Origin: Rhodobacteraceae bacterium CCMM004
GTDB lineage: Bacteria > Pseudomonadota > Alphaproteobacteria > Rhodobacterales > Rhodobacteraceae
Direction: 5' to 3'
Assembly: GCA_004005435.1 (NCBI GenBank)
Contig: RZWH01000002.1
Span: forward strand, 806,001-870,000
Length of the DNA stretch: 64,000 bases
The position numbers and the translations under genes are program-made. Positions 24,951-34,087 of the stretch are shown in pieces. Position 1 is the stretch's first letter. Every line of letters starts with the position of its first letter. The notes beneath the pieces were generated by a model. That model worked only from the letters and a program-made list of their open reading frames with translations, searched no databases and was not told the origin of the DNA.

Positions 24951-26027
24951 TCACCCGCCATAGAGGTTCTTGTCGTGTTTCTCGACGATCTTCTGGAAAC
25001 GCCGGGCAAAGCGCTCGTCGGCCTTGGCCTTTTGCTCCAGCACCTTGCGGGCGAACACCATGTGGTCCTCGTGCGCCTCCAGCATCTCGGCCATGCGCGC
25101 GTTGGTGGCCGAGCCGATGGCGGCCATCGCCGTCTGCGCCTCCTGGTCGGTCTGCACGCCGATCTCGTTGATGCGGTGGGCGACGTCCTGCTGCTGCGCG
25201 GTCTTGAGCGACTTGGTCAGCGCATCGTAGAGCACCACCCGCTGCTTGGTGTCCGTCTGCAGCTTGTTGATCAGCACCATCTGCGTCGCCGCCTGGTTCT
25301 GCAGCGAGTCCACCCAGGTCTTGCCCTTCTCGATATAGCGCTCCAGCGTCTGGGACTTGGCCAGCTTCACCTGCTCCTGCTGCACCAGCTCGTTGTAGCG
25401 GGTGTTCATCTCGGCCAGTTCGGTCTCCAGCCGGGTGCGGGCGGCGGCGTCCTGTTCCACCCCGATGCGGTTCTCCAGGTCGATGATGGCCGGGTCCATC
25501 GCCGTGACCTCGGCGCGCACCGCCTCCAGCTCGGCCACGGTCATCTCGCGCTCGTCCAGGGTCTGGGTCAGGTTCGTCTCGACCTTGGCCTTCTGCTCGT
25601 TGAGCATGGCCAGCTGCCCCTCCAGCAGCCGCACGATCACGTCGGACTTGGCGATCAGGTCCTGCAACTTGTCGTCGACGCTGGCCTGGCGCATCCGCTC
25701 TTCGCGCATCGAGTCGGACTTGCCGGGAGAGAAGACGCCGACAAAGCTCTCCCACCCCGTCTTGTTGCGCATCTCGTTGAAGTCTTCCGAGAACCCGGCG
25801 GTGACGTCGTCCAGCCCCATGATCAGCTCGGCGATGTTGGCGTTCATCGCCTCGGTGTGGGCGTGCACATCCTCCAGCGAGGCGGTCTCGATGTCGATGC
25901 CGATGTCGGTGCCCTGGGCCATCTTCTGGCGCGCGGCCTCGATCCGGCTGGTCATCTCGGCGATTTTGCCCTGGGCCTCGGCCACCTGGGCCTGGCTTTC
26001 ACGAATCTGGGCGTCGAAATCGGCCAT
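24951..26027 (-). CDS. Coiled-coil protein, first gene of the AAA cluster
   Basis: This 358-residue protein is almost entirely charged and helical, with heptad-like stretches at about 1-40, 115-240 and 310-355 (for example VDDKLQDLIAKSDVIVRLLEGQL). It lacks a signal peptide, a membrane segment or a catalytic motif. Its design recalls filament- or scaffold-type partners such as PspA or TelA proteins, without a convincing match to either. It is the first gene of the leftward cluster and separated from the rest by the twin palindrome, so it may be made in excess. It is divergent from ccdA. Confidence 0.75.
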   Translation of the reverse strand: MADFDAQIRESQAQVAEAQGKIAEMTSRIEAARQKMAQGTDIGIDIETASLEDVHAHTEAMNANIAELIMGLDDVTAGFSEDFNEMRNKTGWESFVGVFSPGKSDSMREERMRQASVDDKLQDLIAKSDVIVRLLEGQLAMLNEQKAKVETNLTQTLDEREMTVAELEAVRAEVTAMDPAIIDLENRIGVEQDAAARTRLETELAEMNTRYNELVQQEQVKLAKSQTLERYIEKGKTWVDSLQNQAATQMVLINKLQTDTKQRVVLYDALTKSLKTAQQQDVAHRINEIGVQTDQEAQTAMAAIGSATNARMAEMLEAHEDHMVFARKVLEQKAKADERFARRFQKIVEKHDKNLYGG

Positions 26028-26180
26028 GGGCGCGTCCTCAAAGAATGTTATAGCTATTCACATAAGTGCTGTTCCCGACATTAGAAGCCTCCTGCCCCGC
26101 TCGCAAGCGCCCACGCGCGCCGCGATTGCGGCCCCGGCAAACATCGCATAAGGTGAATATGACGTGGGAGGGTCGCGGCG

Positions 26181-26915
26181 ATGTTCGACGTGTCGGTGTG
26201 GGGGGCTGTGCTGGCAGGGCTTCTGTCCTTCCTGTCGCCCTGCATCCTGCCGATGGTGCCGTTCTACCTGAGCTATCTCGCCGGTGGCAGCGTCCAGCAG
26301 GCCGCGGCGGGCGGCGCCGCGCTGGCGCCGCAGGTGCGCACCCGGGCCATCGTGGCGTCGCTGTTCTTTGCCGCTGGGGTCATCACCATCTTTGTCGGGA
26401 TGGGCGCGACCGCCACCGCCTTCGGCCAGATGGTGCGCGAGTGGTTCGGGGTGCTGCGCTGGATCGCGGCGGCGATCATCATCGCCATGGGCCTGCATTT
26501 CCTGGGCGTGATCCGCATCGGCGTGCTTTACCGCCAGTTCCGCGCGGATGCCGGGGATACCGCCAATGTCAGCCTGATCGGCGCCTACGTGATCGGCCTG
26601 GCCTTCGCCTTCGGCTGGACGCCCTGCGTCGGGCCGGTGCTGGCCGCGATCCTGTTCACCGCCGCGGGCCAGAACAGCGCGGCCGAGGGCGCGACGCTCT
26701 TGCTGTTCTACGGCCTCGGCATGACCCTGCCCTTCATCGCGGCGGCGGCCTTTGTCGGGCCGTTCATGCGCTGGATGCAGGGGTTCCGCCGCCACCTGGG
26801 CAAGATCGAAAAGGCGATGGGCGTGCTGTTGATCGTGTTCGGCCTGCTGATCGCCACCGACACCATGAACGTCATCGCCAACTGGATGCTGAACTACTGG
26901 CCGGCACTCGGCTGA
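26181..26915 (+). CDS. ccdA: CcdA-type thiol-disulfide transmembrane transporter
   Basis: This 244-residue protein has six membrane helices. It moves reducing equivalents across the membrane to periplasmic thioredoxin-like proteins. The two redox cysteines are in the hallmark motifs SFLSPCILPMVPFYLSYLAG and [18 protein letters not shown] Shine-Dalgarno lies 9 nt upstream of the ATG. The next gene, a periplasmic SoxW-like thioredoxin, is the likely redox partner. This places it with SoxV/CcdA proteins used in sulfur oxidation or cytochrome c maturation; no sox or ccm genes are adjacent to decide between them. Confidence 0.92.
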   Translation: MFDVSVWGAVLAGLLSFLSPCILPMVPFYLSYLAGGSVQQAAAGGAALAPQVRTRAIVASLFFAAGVITIFVGMGATATAFGQMVREWFGVLRWIAAAIIIAMGLHFLGVIRIGVLYRQFRADAGDTANVSLIGAYVIGLAFAFGWTPCVGPVLAAILFTAAGQNSAAEGATLLLFYGLGMTLPFIAAAAFVGPFMRWMQGFRRHLGKIEKAMGVLLIVFGLLIATDTMNVIANWMLNYWPALG

Positions 26916-26926
26916 GGGAGGAGACC

Positions 26927-27505
26927 ATGACCAGACTGCTGACCCTGATCGCCGCCGCGCTTGTCGCGCTTCCTGCGGTCGCCGCGACCCTGGGCGACGA
27001 CGGCCTGCACAAGGCCGACTGGATGCACGATACGTTCAAGGACCTGCGCGAGGATCTGGACGAGGCCAACGCCGAGGGCAAGCGCTTGGCGCTGATCTTC
27101 GAGCAGACGGGGTGCAGCTATTGCAAGAAGATGCACGAGGAGGTGTTCCCCGACCCGCGCATCGACGCGATGCTGCACGAAGACTACTTCGTGGTGCAGC
27201 TGAACCTGCACGGCGACATCGAGGTTACGGACCTCGACGGCGAGGTGCTGAGCGAGAAGCAGGCGGCGCGCAAGTGGGGGATGCTGTTCACGCCCACCAT
27301 GATCTTCCTGCCCGAGGAGGTGCCGGAGGACGTCAGCGCCGCGCAGGCGGCGGTCGCGGCGATGCCCGGCGCGTTCAGCGCCAGCACCACCTACGATCTG
27401 CTGATGTGGGTCAAGGAAAAGCGCTACGAGGACACATCCGAAGAGGACTTTCAGCGCTACCACGCCCGCATGATCGAAGAGCGGGCGGCGGCCAAGGGCG
27501 ACTGA
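26927..27505 (+). CDS. Periplasmic SoxW-like thioredoxin
   Basis: This 192-residue protein has a signal peptide ending VAA (about residue 20) and a thioredoxin fold of the SoxW class with the redox motif GCSYCKKMHEEVF and a cis-proline region FTPTMIF. It starts 11 nt after ccdA with a GGGAGGAG ribosome site, so both are cotranscribed. In Sox systems such a protein keeps carrier proteins reduced. The extra acidic C-terminal helix (KEKRYEDTSEEDFQRYHARMIEE) is typical of the family. The exact client is unknown. Confidence 0.85.
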   Translation: MTRLLTLIAAALVALPAVAATLGDDGLHKADWMHDTFKDLREDLDEANAEGKRLALIFEQTGCSYCKKMHEEVFPDPRIDAMLHEDYFVVQLNLHGDIEVTDLDGEVLSEKQAARKWGMLFTPTMIFLPEEVPEDVSAAQAAVAAMPGAFSASTTYDLLMWVKEKRYEDTSEEDFQRYHARMIEERAAAKGD

Positions 27506-27509
27506 GCCC

Positions 27510-28562
27510 CTACTCCGCCGGGACGGCGTGCCCCACGGTGCGGCCGTCGAGGGCGCGGTCGGTCAGGACAGCGCCCAGCGCGATGGCGGACAGCGCCAGG
27601 ATCGCCGCGACGCTGAGCGTGCCGACGCCCGACAGCCCCGCACCAACGGTGCAGCCGCCCGCCAGCACGCCGCCGAGGCCCATGAGCGCGCCGCCCGCCA
27701 CATAGCGACCGGTCTGGCCGGGCGTCTCGAAGCTCTGCCAGGCCAGCTCGCGCCGCGCGGCGGCGGAGGCGAAGGCGCCCGCCAGCACGCCGCCGACCAG
27801 GCCCACGCCGAACGAGGCGGGCACGGCCGTCCCGGCGACGGTCCAGAACAGCGTGTCGGCCCAAGGCAGGGTAAAGCTCAGCGACTGGAACGGGATCGGA
27901 TCGAATTCGTCGGCCAACAACAGCCCGGTGCCGATCCAACCCGCGGGCGCGAGGAGACCGATCACCGCGGCCAGGGCCGCCGCACCCGGATGCGGGCGCA
28001 GCCGCCAGATCGCCGCAGCCAGACCCACGGCGGCCGCGGCGGTCCACACCGCCGCCCCTCCAGGCAGACCCGCTGCGGTGGGGGCGGCGCCAAGGTCCAC
28101 GGTGATGCCGCCCAGGCCGGTGCGCACCGGTGCCAGCACGCCCTTGAGCGTCGCATGGGCGGCGATGGCAAAGACGGCGAGCACGGTCAGCGCGCGCAGG
28201 TTGCCGCCCGCGCCCAGCACCGTCAGCCGGGACACGCAGCCGCGCGTCAGGACCATGCCCGCTCCGAACAGGGCGCCGCCCAGGGCGATGGCCAGCCACG
28301 GCAGATCGGCCGCGGCAAAGCGGTGGGCGTCGAAACCAATCAGCCCCACCGCGACCGCCGCCTGGGTGCCCAGGATCGCCGTCAACAGCGCGGTCAGCCA
28401 GACGCCCAGCGCGCCCCGCTGCTCCGCGCCCCGAACCAGGCCGCGGCGCAGGCAAAACCGCGAGATCTGTGCGGCGGCGCCGAAGACCACGCCCAGCACG
28501 GCCCCGAGAACCAGGGCCGCCGTCACCGGCGGAAGGGTGAGCAGATCGAGGTCGTAGAGCAT
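27510..28562 (-). CDS. YeeE/YedE family sulfur-compound transporter
   Basis: This 350-residue membrane protein with about nine helices belongs to the YeeE/YedE (DUF395) family, whose characterised TsuA member takes up thiosulfate. The functionally important cysteines sit in LTRGCVSRL and AGGCTVGAGLSG, with a further FCLRRG motif near the start. The gene converges on the SoxW-like gene with a 4-nt gap. Proximity to CcdA and SoxW suggests a sulfur-related locus. The start has only a weak Shine-Dalgarno. Confidence 0.85.
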   Translation of the reverse strand: MLYDLDLLTLPPVTAALVLGAVLGVVFGAAAQISRFCLRRGLVRGAEQRGALGVWLTALLTAILGTQAAVAVGLIGFDAHRFAAADLPWLAIALGGALFGAGMVLTRGCVSRLTVLGAGGNLRALTVLAVFAIAAHATLKGVLAPVRTGLGGITVDLGAAPTAAGLPGGAAVWTAAAAVGLAAAIWRLRPHPGAAALAAVIGLLAPAGWIGTGLLLADEFDPIPFQSLSFTLPWADTLFWTVAGTAVPASFGVGLVGGVLAGAFASAAARRELAWQSFETPGQTGRYVAGGALMGLGGVLAGGCTVGAGLSGVGTLSVAAILALSAIALGAVLTDRALDGRTVGHAVPAE

Positions 28563-28754
28563 GGTATGATGTCCCGGAGCGGATGGCGTGGCGCGGTATC
28601 TATTCCTTCATCCAGGGGACGCAAGCGCGCAAGGCAGAACGAAACAGGCCGCGAATACGCTCATCGCAGAACGAGCGTTCCGGTCCCGCCAGGGCTGTGA
28701 GGCGCCCGTTCGGGCCGCGTCGCCGCCCCGGGCCGCCGGTCCCTAATTCGCGCC

Positions 28755-29633
28755 TCAGCCGGGCCAGCCGAACCCGGACGCCGCCCGCAGGAACGCGTTC
28801 AGCGGCGGGGAATGCGGCCGCCCCGGCGCCGTGGCCAGCACCACGTCGCGCGACACCTCGGGCGACACCAGCGGCCGCTGCATCAGCCCCGGCAGCGACA
28901 CCGAGAACTCGGGCATGAAGGCGAACCCGATGCCGGCCAGCACCATCGCCTGCACCCAATCCTCGCGCTCGGACCGGAACCGGGCGTAGAGCGAGACTTT
29001 TTGCGCCACGCAGACCTCCATGACCATCTCGCGCATCTCGCAGGCCAGGCGGTCGACATAGGGTTCGTCCGACAGGTCCTCCAAAGGCACCGCATTCATC
29101 CGCCCCAGCCGATGCTCCGGGGGGAACACCACCACGTAGCGCTCGGTGTAGAGCGGGTGCAGGCGGAACGCGCGGTCCAACGCGTCGGTCCGGGTGAGGC
29201 AGGCGACGTCGATTTCCCCCGCCTCCAGGCGCTCGCGCAGCGTCCCCGCCGGCGCCTCGCTGACCGCCAGCTCCATCCCGGGATGCGCGGCGTCGACCTG
29301 GGCCAGAAACCGCGCGAACCGAACGTGCCCAATGGTCGACATCACGCCGAGGCGCAGCGGGGCGCGCTCCAGAAGCTGGAAATCCTGGGCCAGGTGGCGC
29401 GCCGCCTCGGCCTCTTCCACGATCCGCTCCATGTGCGGCAGCATCGACCGCCCGAAATCGGACAGCAGCAACCGCCGCCCCTCGCGGTGGAACAGAGGCC
29501 CCCCGAGGTCGACCTCCAATGCCTTGATCCCCTTGGACAAGGCCGGTTGGCTGACATTGCACGCCTCGGCCGCGCGGGTGAAGTTCAGGTGTCGCGCGGC
29601 GGCGAGCACATAGCGGATTTGGGCCATCTCCAT
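28755..29633 (-). CDS. LysR-family regulator next to YeeE/YedE
   Basis: This is a 292-residue LysR-type regulator starting MEMAQIRYVLAAARHLNFTRAAEACNVSQPALSKGIKALE, a canonical winged helix, followed by the usual effector domain. The start at 29633 is preferred because it leads directly into the conserved helix; an ATG at 29627 is possible. It is divergent from the DUF4242 gene and upstream of, on the same strand as, the YeeE/YedE gene (192-nt gap). In that gap ACGCTC-N10-GAGCGT (28657-28678) is a possible binding site. Targets are inferred only. Confidence 0.86.
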   Translation of the reverse strand: MEMAQIRYVLAAARHLNFTRAAEACNVSQPALSKGIKALEVDLGGPLFHREGRRLLLSDFGRSMLPHMERIVEEAEAARHLAQDFQLLERAPLRLGVMSTIGHVRFARFLAQVDAAHPGMELAVSEAPAGTLRERLEAGEIDVACLTRTDALDRAFRLHPLYTERYVVVFPPEHRLGRMNAVPLEDLSDEPYVDRLACEMREMVMEVCVAQKVSLYARFRSEREDWVQAMVLAGIGFAFMPEFSVSLPGLMQRPLVSPEVSRDVVLATAPGRPHSPPLNAFLRAASGFGWPG

Positions 29634-29677
29634 GGCAGTCCCTCCCAAGCAACCACCACGATCTAAGCAAACCGAAG

Positions 29678-29693
29678 GTTATGGAACAATAAC
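29678..29693. promoter_or_regulatory. LysR-type box in divergent promoter
   Basis: GTTAT (29678-29682), six bases, then ATAAC (29689-29693): an inverted repeat with the T-N11-A format of LysR binding sites, 45 nt upstream of the LysR start and 70 nt upstream of DUF4242. It probably serves autoregulation and control of the divergent gene. Confidence 0.5.
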
Positions 29694-29763
29694 GCGCGTC
29701 ATATTCTTCGCATTGCATACACCGGGCACACTCGGACGTCTGAGTGGCGAGCGGGAGGTGGAC

Positions 29764-30027
29764 ATGACAGTCTTCATGGTGGAGCGCGACCTGGAGGGCA
29801 TCGACATGCGCGGTCTGGCGGGGGCGCAGCAGGCCGCCATCGCGGCCGCGGCCGACATGCGCGATCAGGGCGAACAGATCAGCTATATCCGCTCGACCTT
29901 CGCCCCCGAGAACGGGCGCTGCCTGTGCCTGTTCAACGGGGTGTCGGCCGATCAGGTGCGGCGGCTGAACGACAGCGCCGGACTGCCCTATTCCAACGTC
30001 ATCGAGGTGCTCGACCTCGAACCCTGA
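29764..30027 (+). CDS. DUF4242 small protein
   Basis: This 87-residue protein starts at an ATG with a GGGAGGTG ribosome site; the longer open frame upstream lies in the divergent promoter. It begins MTVFMVERDLEGIDMRGLAG and has the family hallmarks: a repeated alpha-beta fold, ISYIRSTFAPENGRCLCLFNG and a C-terminal LPYSNVIEVLDLEP. DUF4242 proteins form small ferredoxin-like barrels; one actinobacterial member binds nickel. It is divergent from a LysR regulator and probably controlled by it. The function is unknown. Confidence 0.78.
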   Translation: MTVFMVERDLEGIDMRGLAGAQQAAIAAAADMRDQGEQISYIRSTFAPENGRCLCLFNGVSADQVRRLNDSAGLPYSNVIEVLDLEP

Positions 30028-30127
30028 GCGGCGGGCGTAGACCGCATCTGCGTCGACCGGGACGGGCCCGCACCGGGCCGACGGGCGGGACCAGCGGCGC
30101 CCCGCAGGGACGCCGCGAGGCCTGTTG

Positions 30128-32017
30128 CTACTCGGCCCAGGCCCAGGGACGGGTGAACGCCGCCAGGGCCGCGCCGACGTTCTGATCGTCGGCGTTGCCC
30201 TCGCGCGCGATCAGCGCCTTCAGCCCGAGCTTGCGGTCCTCGACAACCTCGGTGACCTGGGTGTCCACGCCCGCCTCGCGCAGCGCGGCGTCGTAGACCC
30301 GCTTGATCGCCAGTCGCCGCAGGTCGGGCTTAAAGACCTTGCCCACGGCGGTCTTGGGCAACTCCGGCAGGACCTCGATATGCTTGGGCCAGGCGGCGCG
30401 TTCGTGGATCCCCTTCTGCGCGTGCTCCAGCAGCTCGTCCTGGGTCGCCGTCGCCCCGTCCACCAGCTCCACATAGGCGCAGGGCAGCTCGCCCGCATGG
30501 GCGTCGGGCTGGCCGATGGCCCCGGCAAAGGCGACTTTTGGATGACCCGCCAGCGCCTCTTCGATCTCGGCCGGGTCGATGTTGTGGCCGCCGCGGATGA
30601 TGATGTCCTTGGCCCGCCCGGTGATCCACAGATAGCCGTCGGCGTCGATTCGCCCCAGATCGCCGGTGCGCAGATAGTGGCGGTCGGCCTCGGCATCTTC
30701 GCGGTAGAGATCGACGTTCTTGGAGGCGTCGGTGTAGGTGTCGCCCCGGGCCACGCCGGGGTTCGACACGCAGATCTCGCCCACTTCGTCGACCTCGCAG
30801 TCGCGCCCGTCCTGATCCACGATCCGCACATGGGTGTAGGGGAACGGGATGCCGATCGAGCCCACCTTCTTCTCCCCGTCGGGCGGGTTGCAGGACACCA
30901 GGCACGTGGCTTCGGTGAGGCCGTAGCCCTCGCAGATGGTCACACCGGCGGCCTTTTCGAACCGCTTGTAGAGCTCCAGGGGCAACGGCGCCGAGCCCGA
31001 GAAGGCCAGTTGAAGCCGCGAGATGTCGGCGTCGACGGGCCGCTGCATCAGGGCCGACATGGCCGTGGGCACGGTGATCATGAAGGTGATGTCCCAGCGC
31101 TCGCAGAGCTTCCAGAAATTGTCGAACACACCCTCGCCGCGATAGCCCTGTGGCGTGGGAAACACCACGTGGGCCCCGGATTTCAGCGACGCACCCATGA
31201 TCACCACGGCGGCGAAGACGTGGAACATGGGCAGGGGGCACATGATGTTGTCCTCGGGCGAGAACAGAAGCGTGTCGCCGACCCAACCGTTGTAGACCAG
31301 CCCCTCGTAGCTGTGCTGCGCGATCTTGGGCATTCCCGTGGTGCCGCCCGTGTGGAACAGCGCGCCGACCCGGTTTCCCGGCGCGTCGTCGAAGGACAGC
31401 GTCGTCGGCTGCTTGGCCACCTCGGCGGCGAAGTCCAGCACCCGGGCCGAGTGGCGTGCGGGGTTCTTGGGGCGGATCAACGGCACGATCAGCCGCTTCA
31501 GCCCGGTCATATAGCGCAAGAGGTCGACTTCCAGCACCGCCTGGACGTTGGGAGCGTTGGCCACCGCCTCGGCCGCCTTCTGGGGCACGTCGGTCTTGGG
31601 GAAGGCCTTGAGCGTCACCAGGACCTTGGCGTTGGTCTCACGCAGGAGCGCGGCGATCTGCTCGGCGTCGAGCAGCGGGTTCACCGGCTGGACCACCCCG
31701 GCGACGGCGCCGCCGATATAGGTCAGGATCGTCTCGTTGCAGTTAGGCAGGAGATAGGCAACCACGTCGTCCTCGCCCACGCCGAGCTGGCGAAAGAGGT
31801 TGGCGGTCTGCGCCACCTTGGCGCGCAGGTCGGCCCAGTTCAGCGTCTCGGCCTTGTCCCCTGGGCCGGAAAACAGTTGGAACGTCACCGCAGGCCGGTC
31901 GGGATTCGCCGCCGCGGTGCGGCCCAGCATGTCCCACATGGTGGCCGGCACGTCGCGCTCGGCCCACGGCACCTCGGTCTCGATGCGCAGTTTGTCCGCC
32001 TGCGTGGCATAGGTCAT
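30128..32017 (-). CDS. Acyl-CoA synthetase (AMP-forming)
   Basis: This 629-residue ANL-superfamily ligase activates a carboxylic acid via an acyl-adenylate to acyl-CoA. Motifs in order: HTGGTTGMPKIAQHS (P-loop), GYGLTEATC, RTGDLGRIDADGYLWITGRAKDIIIRGGHNIDP and the catalytic lysine region PKTAVGKVFKPDLRR. The start at 32017 has GGGAGGATT upstream. It is longer than FadD of E. coli. The substrate (medium- or long-chain fatty acid or aromatic acid) cannot be told. The C-terminal 60 residues after the lysine are unusually long. Confidence 0.88.
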   Translation of the reverse strand: MTYATQADKLRIETEVPWAERDVPATMWDMLGRTAAANPDRPAVTFQLFSGPGDKAETLNWADLRAKVAQTANLFRQLGVGEDDVVAYLLPNCNETILTYIGGAVAGVVQPVNPLLDAEQIAALLRETNAKVLVTLKAFPKTDVPQKAAEAVANAPNVQAVLEVDLLRYMTGLKRLIVPLIRPKNPARHSARVLDFAAEVAKQPTTLSFDDAPGNRVGALFHTGGTTGMPKIAQHSYEGLVYNGWVGDTLLFSPEDNIMCPLPMFHVFAAVVIMGASLKSGAHVVFPTPQGYRGEGVFDNFWKLCERWDITFMITVPTAMSALMQRPVDADISRLQLAFSGSAPLPLELYKRFEKAAGVTICEGYGLTEATCLVSCNPPDGEKKVGSIGIPFPYTHVRIVDQDGRDCEVDEVGEICVSNPGVARGDTYTDASKNVDLYREDAEADRHYLRTGDLGRIDADGYLWITGRAKDIIIRGGHNIDPAEIEEALAGHPKVAFAGAIGQPDAHAGELPCAYVELVDGATATQDELLEHAQKGIHERAAWPKHIEVLPELPKTAVGKVFKPDLRRLAIKRVYDAALREAGVDTQVTEVVEDRKLGLKALIAREGNADDQNVGAALAAFTRPWAWAE

Positions 32018-32240
32018 CGCAATCCTCCCTGGCCCGTCGTTGCGGGCGTCCTCCACGGTTCGCGCGGTCTTGGGCGACACCGCCGGTTGCCGCAAGTCTG
32101 ACGCTGCGGCCATCCTCTCTACAAGTGGGAACGCCGACGGGTTCCCGAAAGACCCGAATGGGATAGAAGAGACGAATGGGGGGCATCGGCGGCAGCGCCC
32201 CCGGTCCGCCGCACGGTCTGACGGCTCAGGGCCCTCTGAC

Positions 32241-34028
32241 CTATTCCGCCGCCAGCCCGGCGGTGAACTGGAGCCGGGCGAGGCGGGCGTAGAGGCCGCC
32301 CTCCTCCACCAGATCGTCGTGGGTGCCGGTGGCGACGATGCGGCCGGCCTCGAACACCACGATGCGGTCGGCCTTCTTCACCGTGGCGAGGCGATGCGCG
32401 ACGACCAGCGTGGTGCGCCCGCGGCTGAGCCGGTCCACCGCCTGCTGCACCGCCGCCTCGCTCTCGGCGTCGAGCGCGCTTGTGGCCTCGTCAAGGAGCA
32501 GCACCGGCGCGTCGCGCAGGATGGCGCGGGCGATGGCGATGCGCTGTTTCTGCCCGCCCGACAGCATCACGCCGCGCTCGCCGACATAGGTGTCGTAGCC
32601 CTGGGGCAGGTCGCTGAGGAACCCGTGGGCGGCGGCGGCGCGGGCGGCCTCCTCGACCTCGGCGTCGGTGGCGTCTGGGCGGCCGAAGCGGATGTTCTCG
32701 CGCGCCGAGGCGGCAAAGATCACAGGGTCCTGGGGCACCAGCGCGATGTGCCTGCGGAAATCGGCCCGCGTCATCTGCCGCAGGTCGGTGCCGTCCAGCC
32801 GGATCGCCCCCGCGTCGGGGTCGTAGAACCGCAGCAGGAGTTGGATGATCGTGGTCTTGCCGGCGCCCGAGGGGCCGACCAGCGCCACCGTCTCGCCCGG
32901 CGCCACGTCCAGCGTCACACCGTCGAGCGCCGCCACCTCTGGCCGCGCGGGATAGTGGAAGCGGACGTCGTCGAAGGCGATGCGCCCCTCGGCCCGGGCC
33001 GGGGCAGGCAGCGGCGCGGCGGGGTCGGTCACGCTGTCGGTCGTCTCCAAGAGCTCGACCAGGCGCTCGGTCGCGCCCGCGGCGCGCTGCAACTCGCCCC
33101 AGATCTCGCTCAGCGCGGCGACCGATCCCGCGACCATCACCGAGTAGATGACGAACTGCACCAGCTCGCCCACGCTCATCAGGTCGGCGCGGACGTCCCG
33201 CGCCCCCACCCACAGCACGCCCACGATGCCGGAAAAGATCAGCAGGATCACGATCACCGTCATCGCTGCGCGGGTGCCGATGCGGCGGCGGGCGGCGTCG
33301 AAGCTCTTTTCGGTGTAGTCGGCAAAGGCGCCGCGGCTGGCCACCTCGTGGGTAAAGGCCTGCACCGTCTGCACCGAGGTCAGCGTCTCGGAGGCGTTGC
33401 CGGACGACGCCGCGATCCAGTCCTGGTTCTCGCGGCTCAGGACACGCAGGCGCCGGCCCAGCACGATGATCGGCACGATCACCAGCGGCACGACCAGCAG
33501 CACCAGCGCCGACAGCTTGGGCGAGGTCCAGAACAGCAGTCCCAGCCCCCCAGCCAGGATCAGCACGTTCCGCAGTGCGATGGACACCGACGAGCCGATG
33601 ACGCTGAGCAGCAGGGTCGTGTCGGTGGTGATCCGGCTGAGCACCTCGCCGGTCATGATCTTTTCGTAAAACGTCGGGCTCAGCCCGATGACCCGGTCGA
33701 AGGTCGCCTTGCGGATGTCGGCCACCACCCGCTCGCCCAGCCGCGTCACGAGATAGTAGCGCAGGCCGGTGCCCACGGCCAAGGCGGCGGCGATCCCCAG
33801 GGCGGCCAGGAAATAGCTGTCGAGCAACGCCTCGGCCGACGTCTCGAACCCGTCGACCACGCGGCGCACGGCGATGGGCAGGATCAGGCTGATGCAGGCG
33901 GTGGCCACCAGCGCGCCCAGCGCGGAAAAGAGCAGCAGGCGATAAGGCATCAGGAACGGCCAGAGCGCGCGCAACGCGCTTAGGTTCTTGGATTTCGCGC
34001 GCTCTTCGCTGGCGGTCTTCTCGGCCAT
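32241..34028 (-). CDS. ABC exporter, fused transmembrane and ATPase domains
   Basis: This 595-residue type IV ABC half-transporter works as a homodimer. It has six membrane helices in residues about 30-320 and an ATPase domain with Walker A GPSGAGKTT (385-393), ABC signature LSGGQKQ, Walker B LLLDEATSALD and the H-loop AHR. This MsbA-like architecture exports lipids or drugs. The charged N terminus has no extra domain. It lies alone between the acyl-CoA synthetase and an EamA exporter on the same strand. The substrate is unknown. Confidence 0.9.
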   Translation of the reverse strand: MAEKTASEERAKSKNLSALRALWPFLMPYRLLLFSALGALVATACISLILPIAVRRVVDGFETSAEALLDSYFLAALGIAAALAVGTGLRYYLVTRLGERVVADIRKATFDRVIGLSPTFYEKIMTGEVLSRITTDTTLLLSVIGSSVSIALRNVLILAGGLGLLFWTSPKLSALVLLVVPLVIVPIIVLGRRLRVLSRENQDWIAASSGNASETLTSVQTVQAFTHEVASRGAFADYTEKSFDAARRRIGTRAAMTVIVILLIFSGIVGVLWVGARDVRADLMSVGELVQFVIYSVMVAGSVAALSEIWGELQRAAGATERLVELLETTDSVTDPAAPLPAPARAEGRIAFDDVRFHYPARPEVAALDGVTLDVAPGETVALVGPSGAGKTTIIQLLLRFYDPDAGAIRLDGTDLRQMTRADFRRHIALVPQDPVIFAASARENIRFGRPDATDAEVEEAARAAAAHGFLSDLPQGYDTYVGERGVMLSGGQKQRIAIARAILRDAPVLLLDEATSALDAESEAAVQQAVDRLSRGRTTLVVAHRLATVKKADRIVVFEAGRIVATGTHDDLVEEGGLYARLARLQFTAGLAAE

Positions 34029-34087
34029 CGGCGTCTCCCTGAAGGGCTCAGAGTTCTATAGGATCGGCCCGCCCCGGCAACAACCCG

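Noticed and set aside
30028-30127. GC-rich short inverted repeats after DUF4242
   Set aside because: Stems are only 6 bp with mixed loops; expected by chance at this GC content, and no U tract follows.
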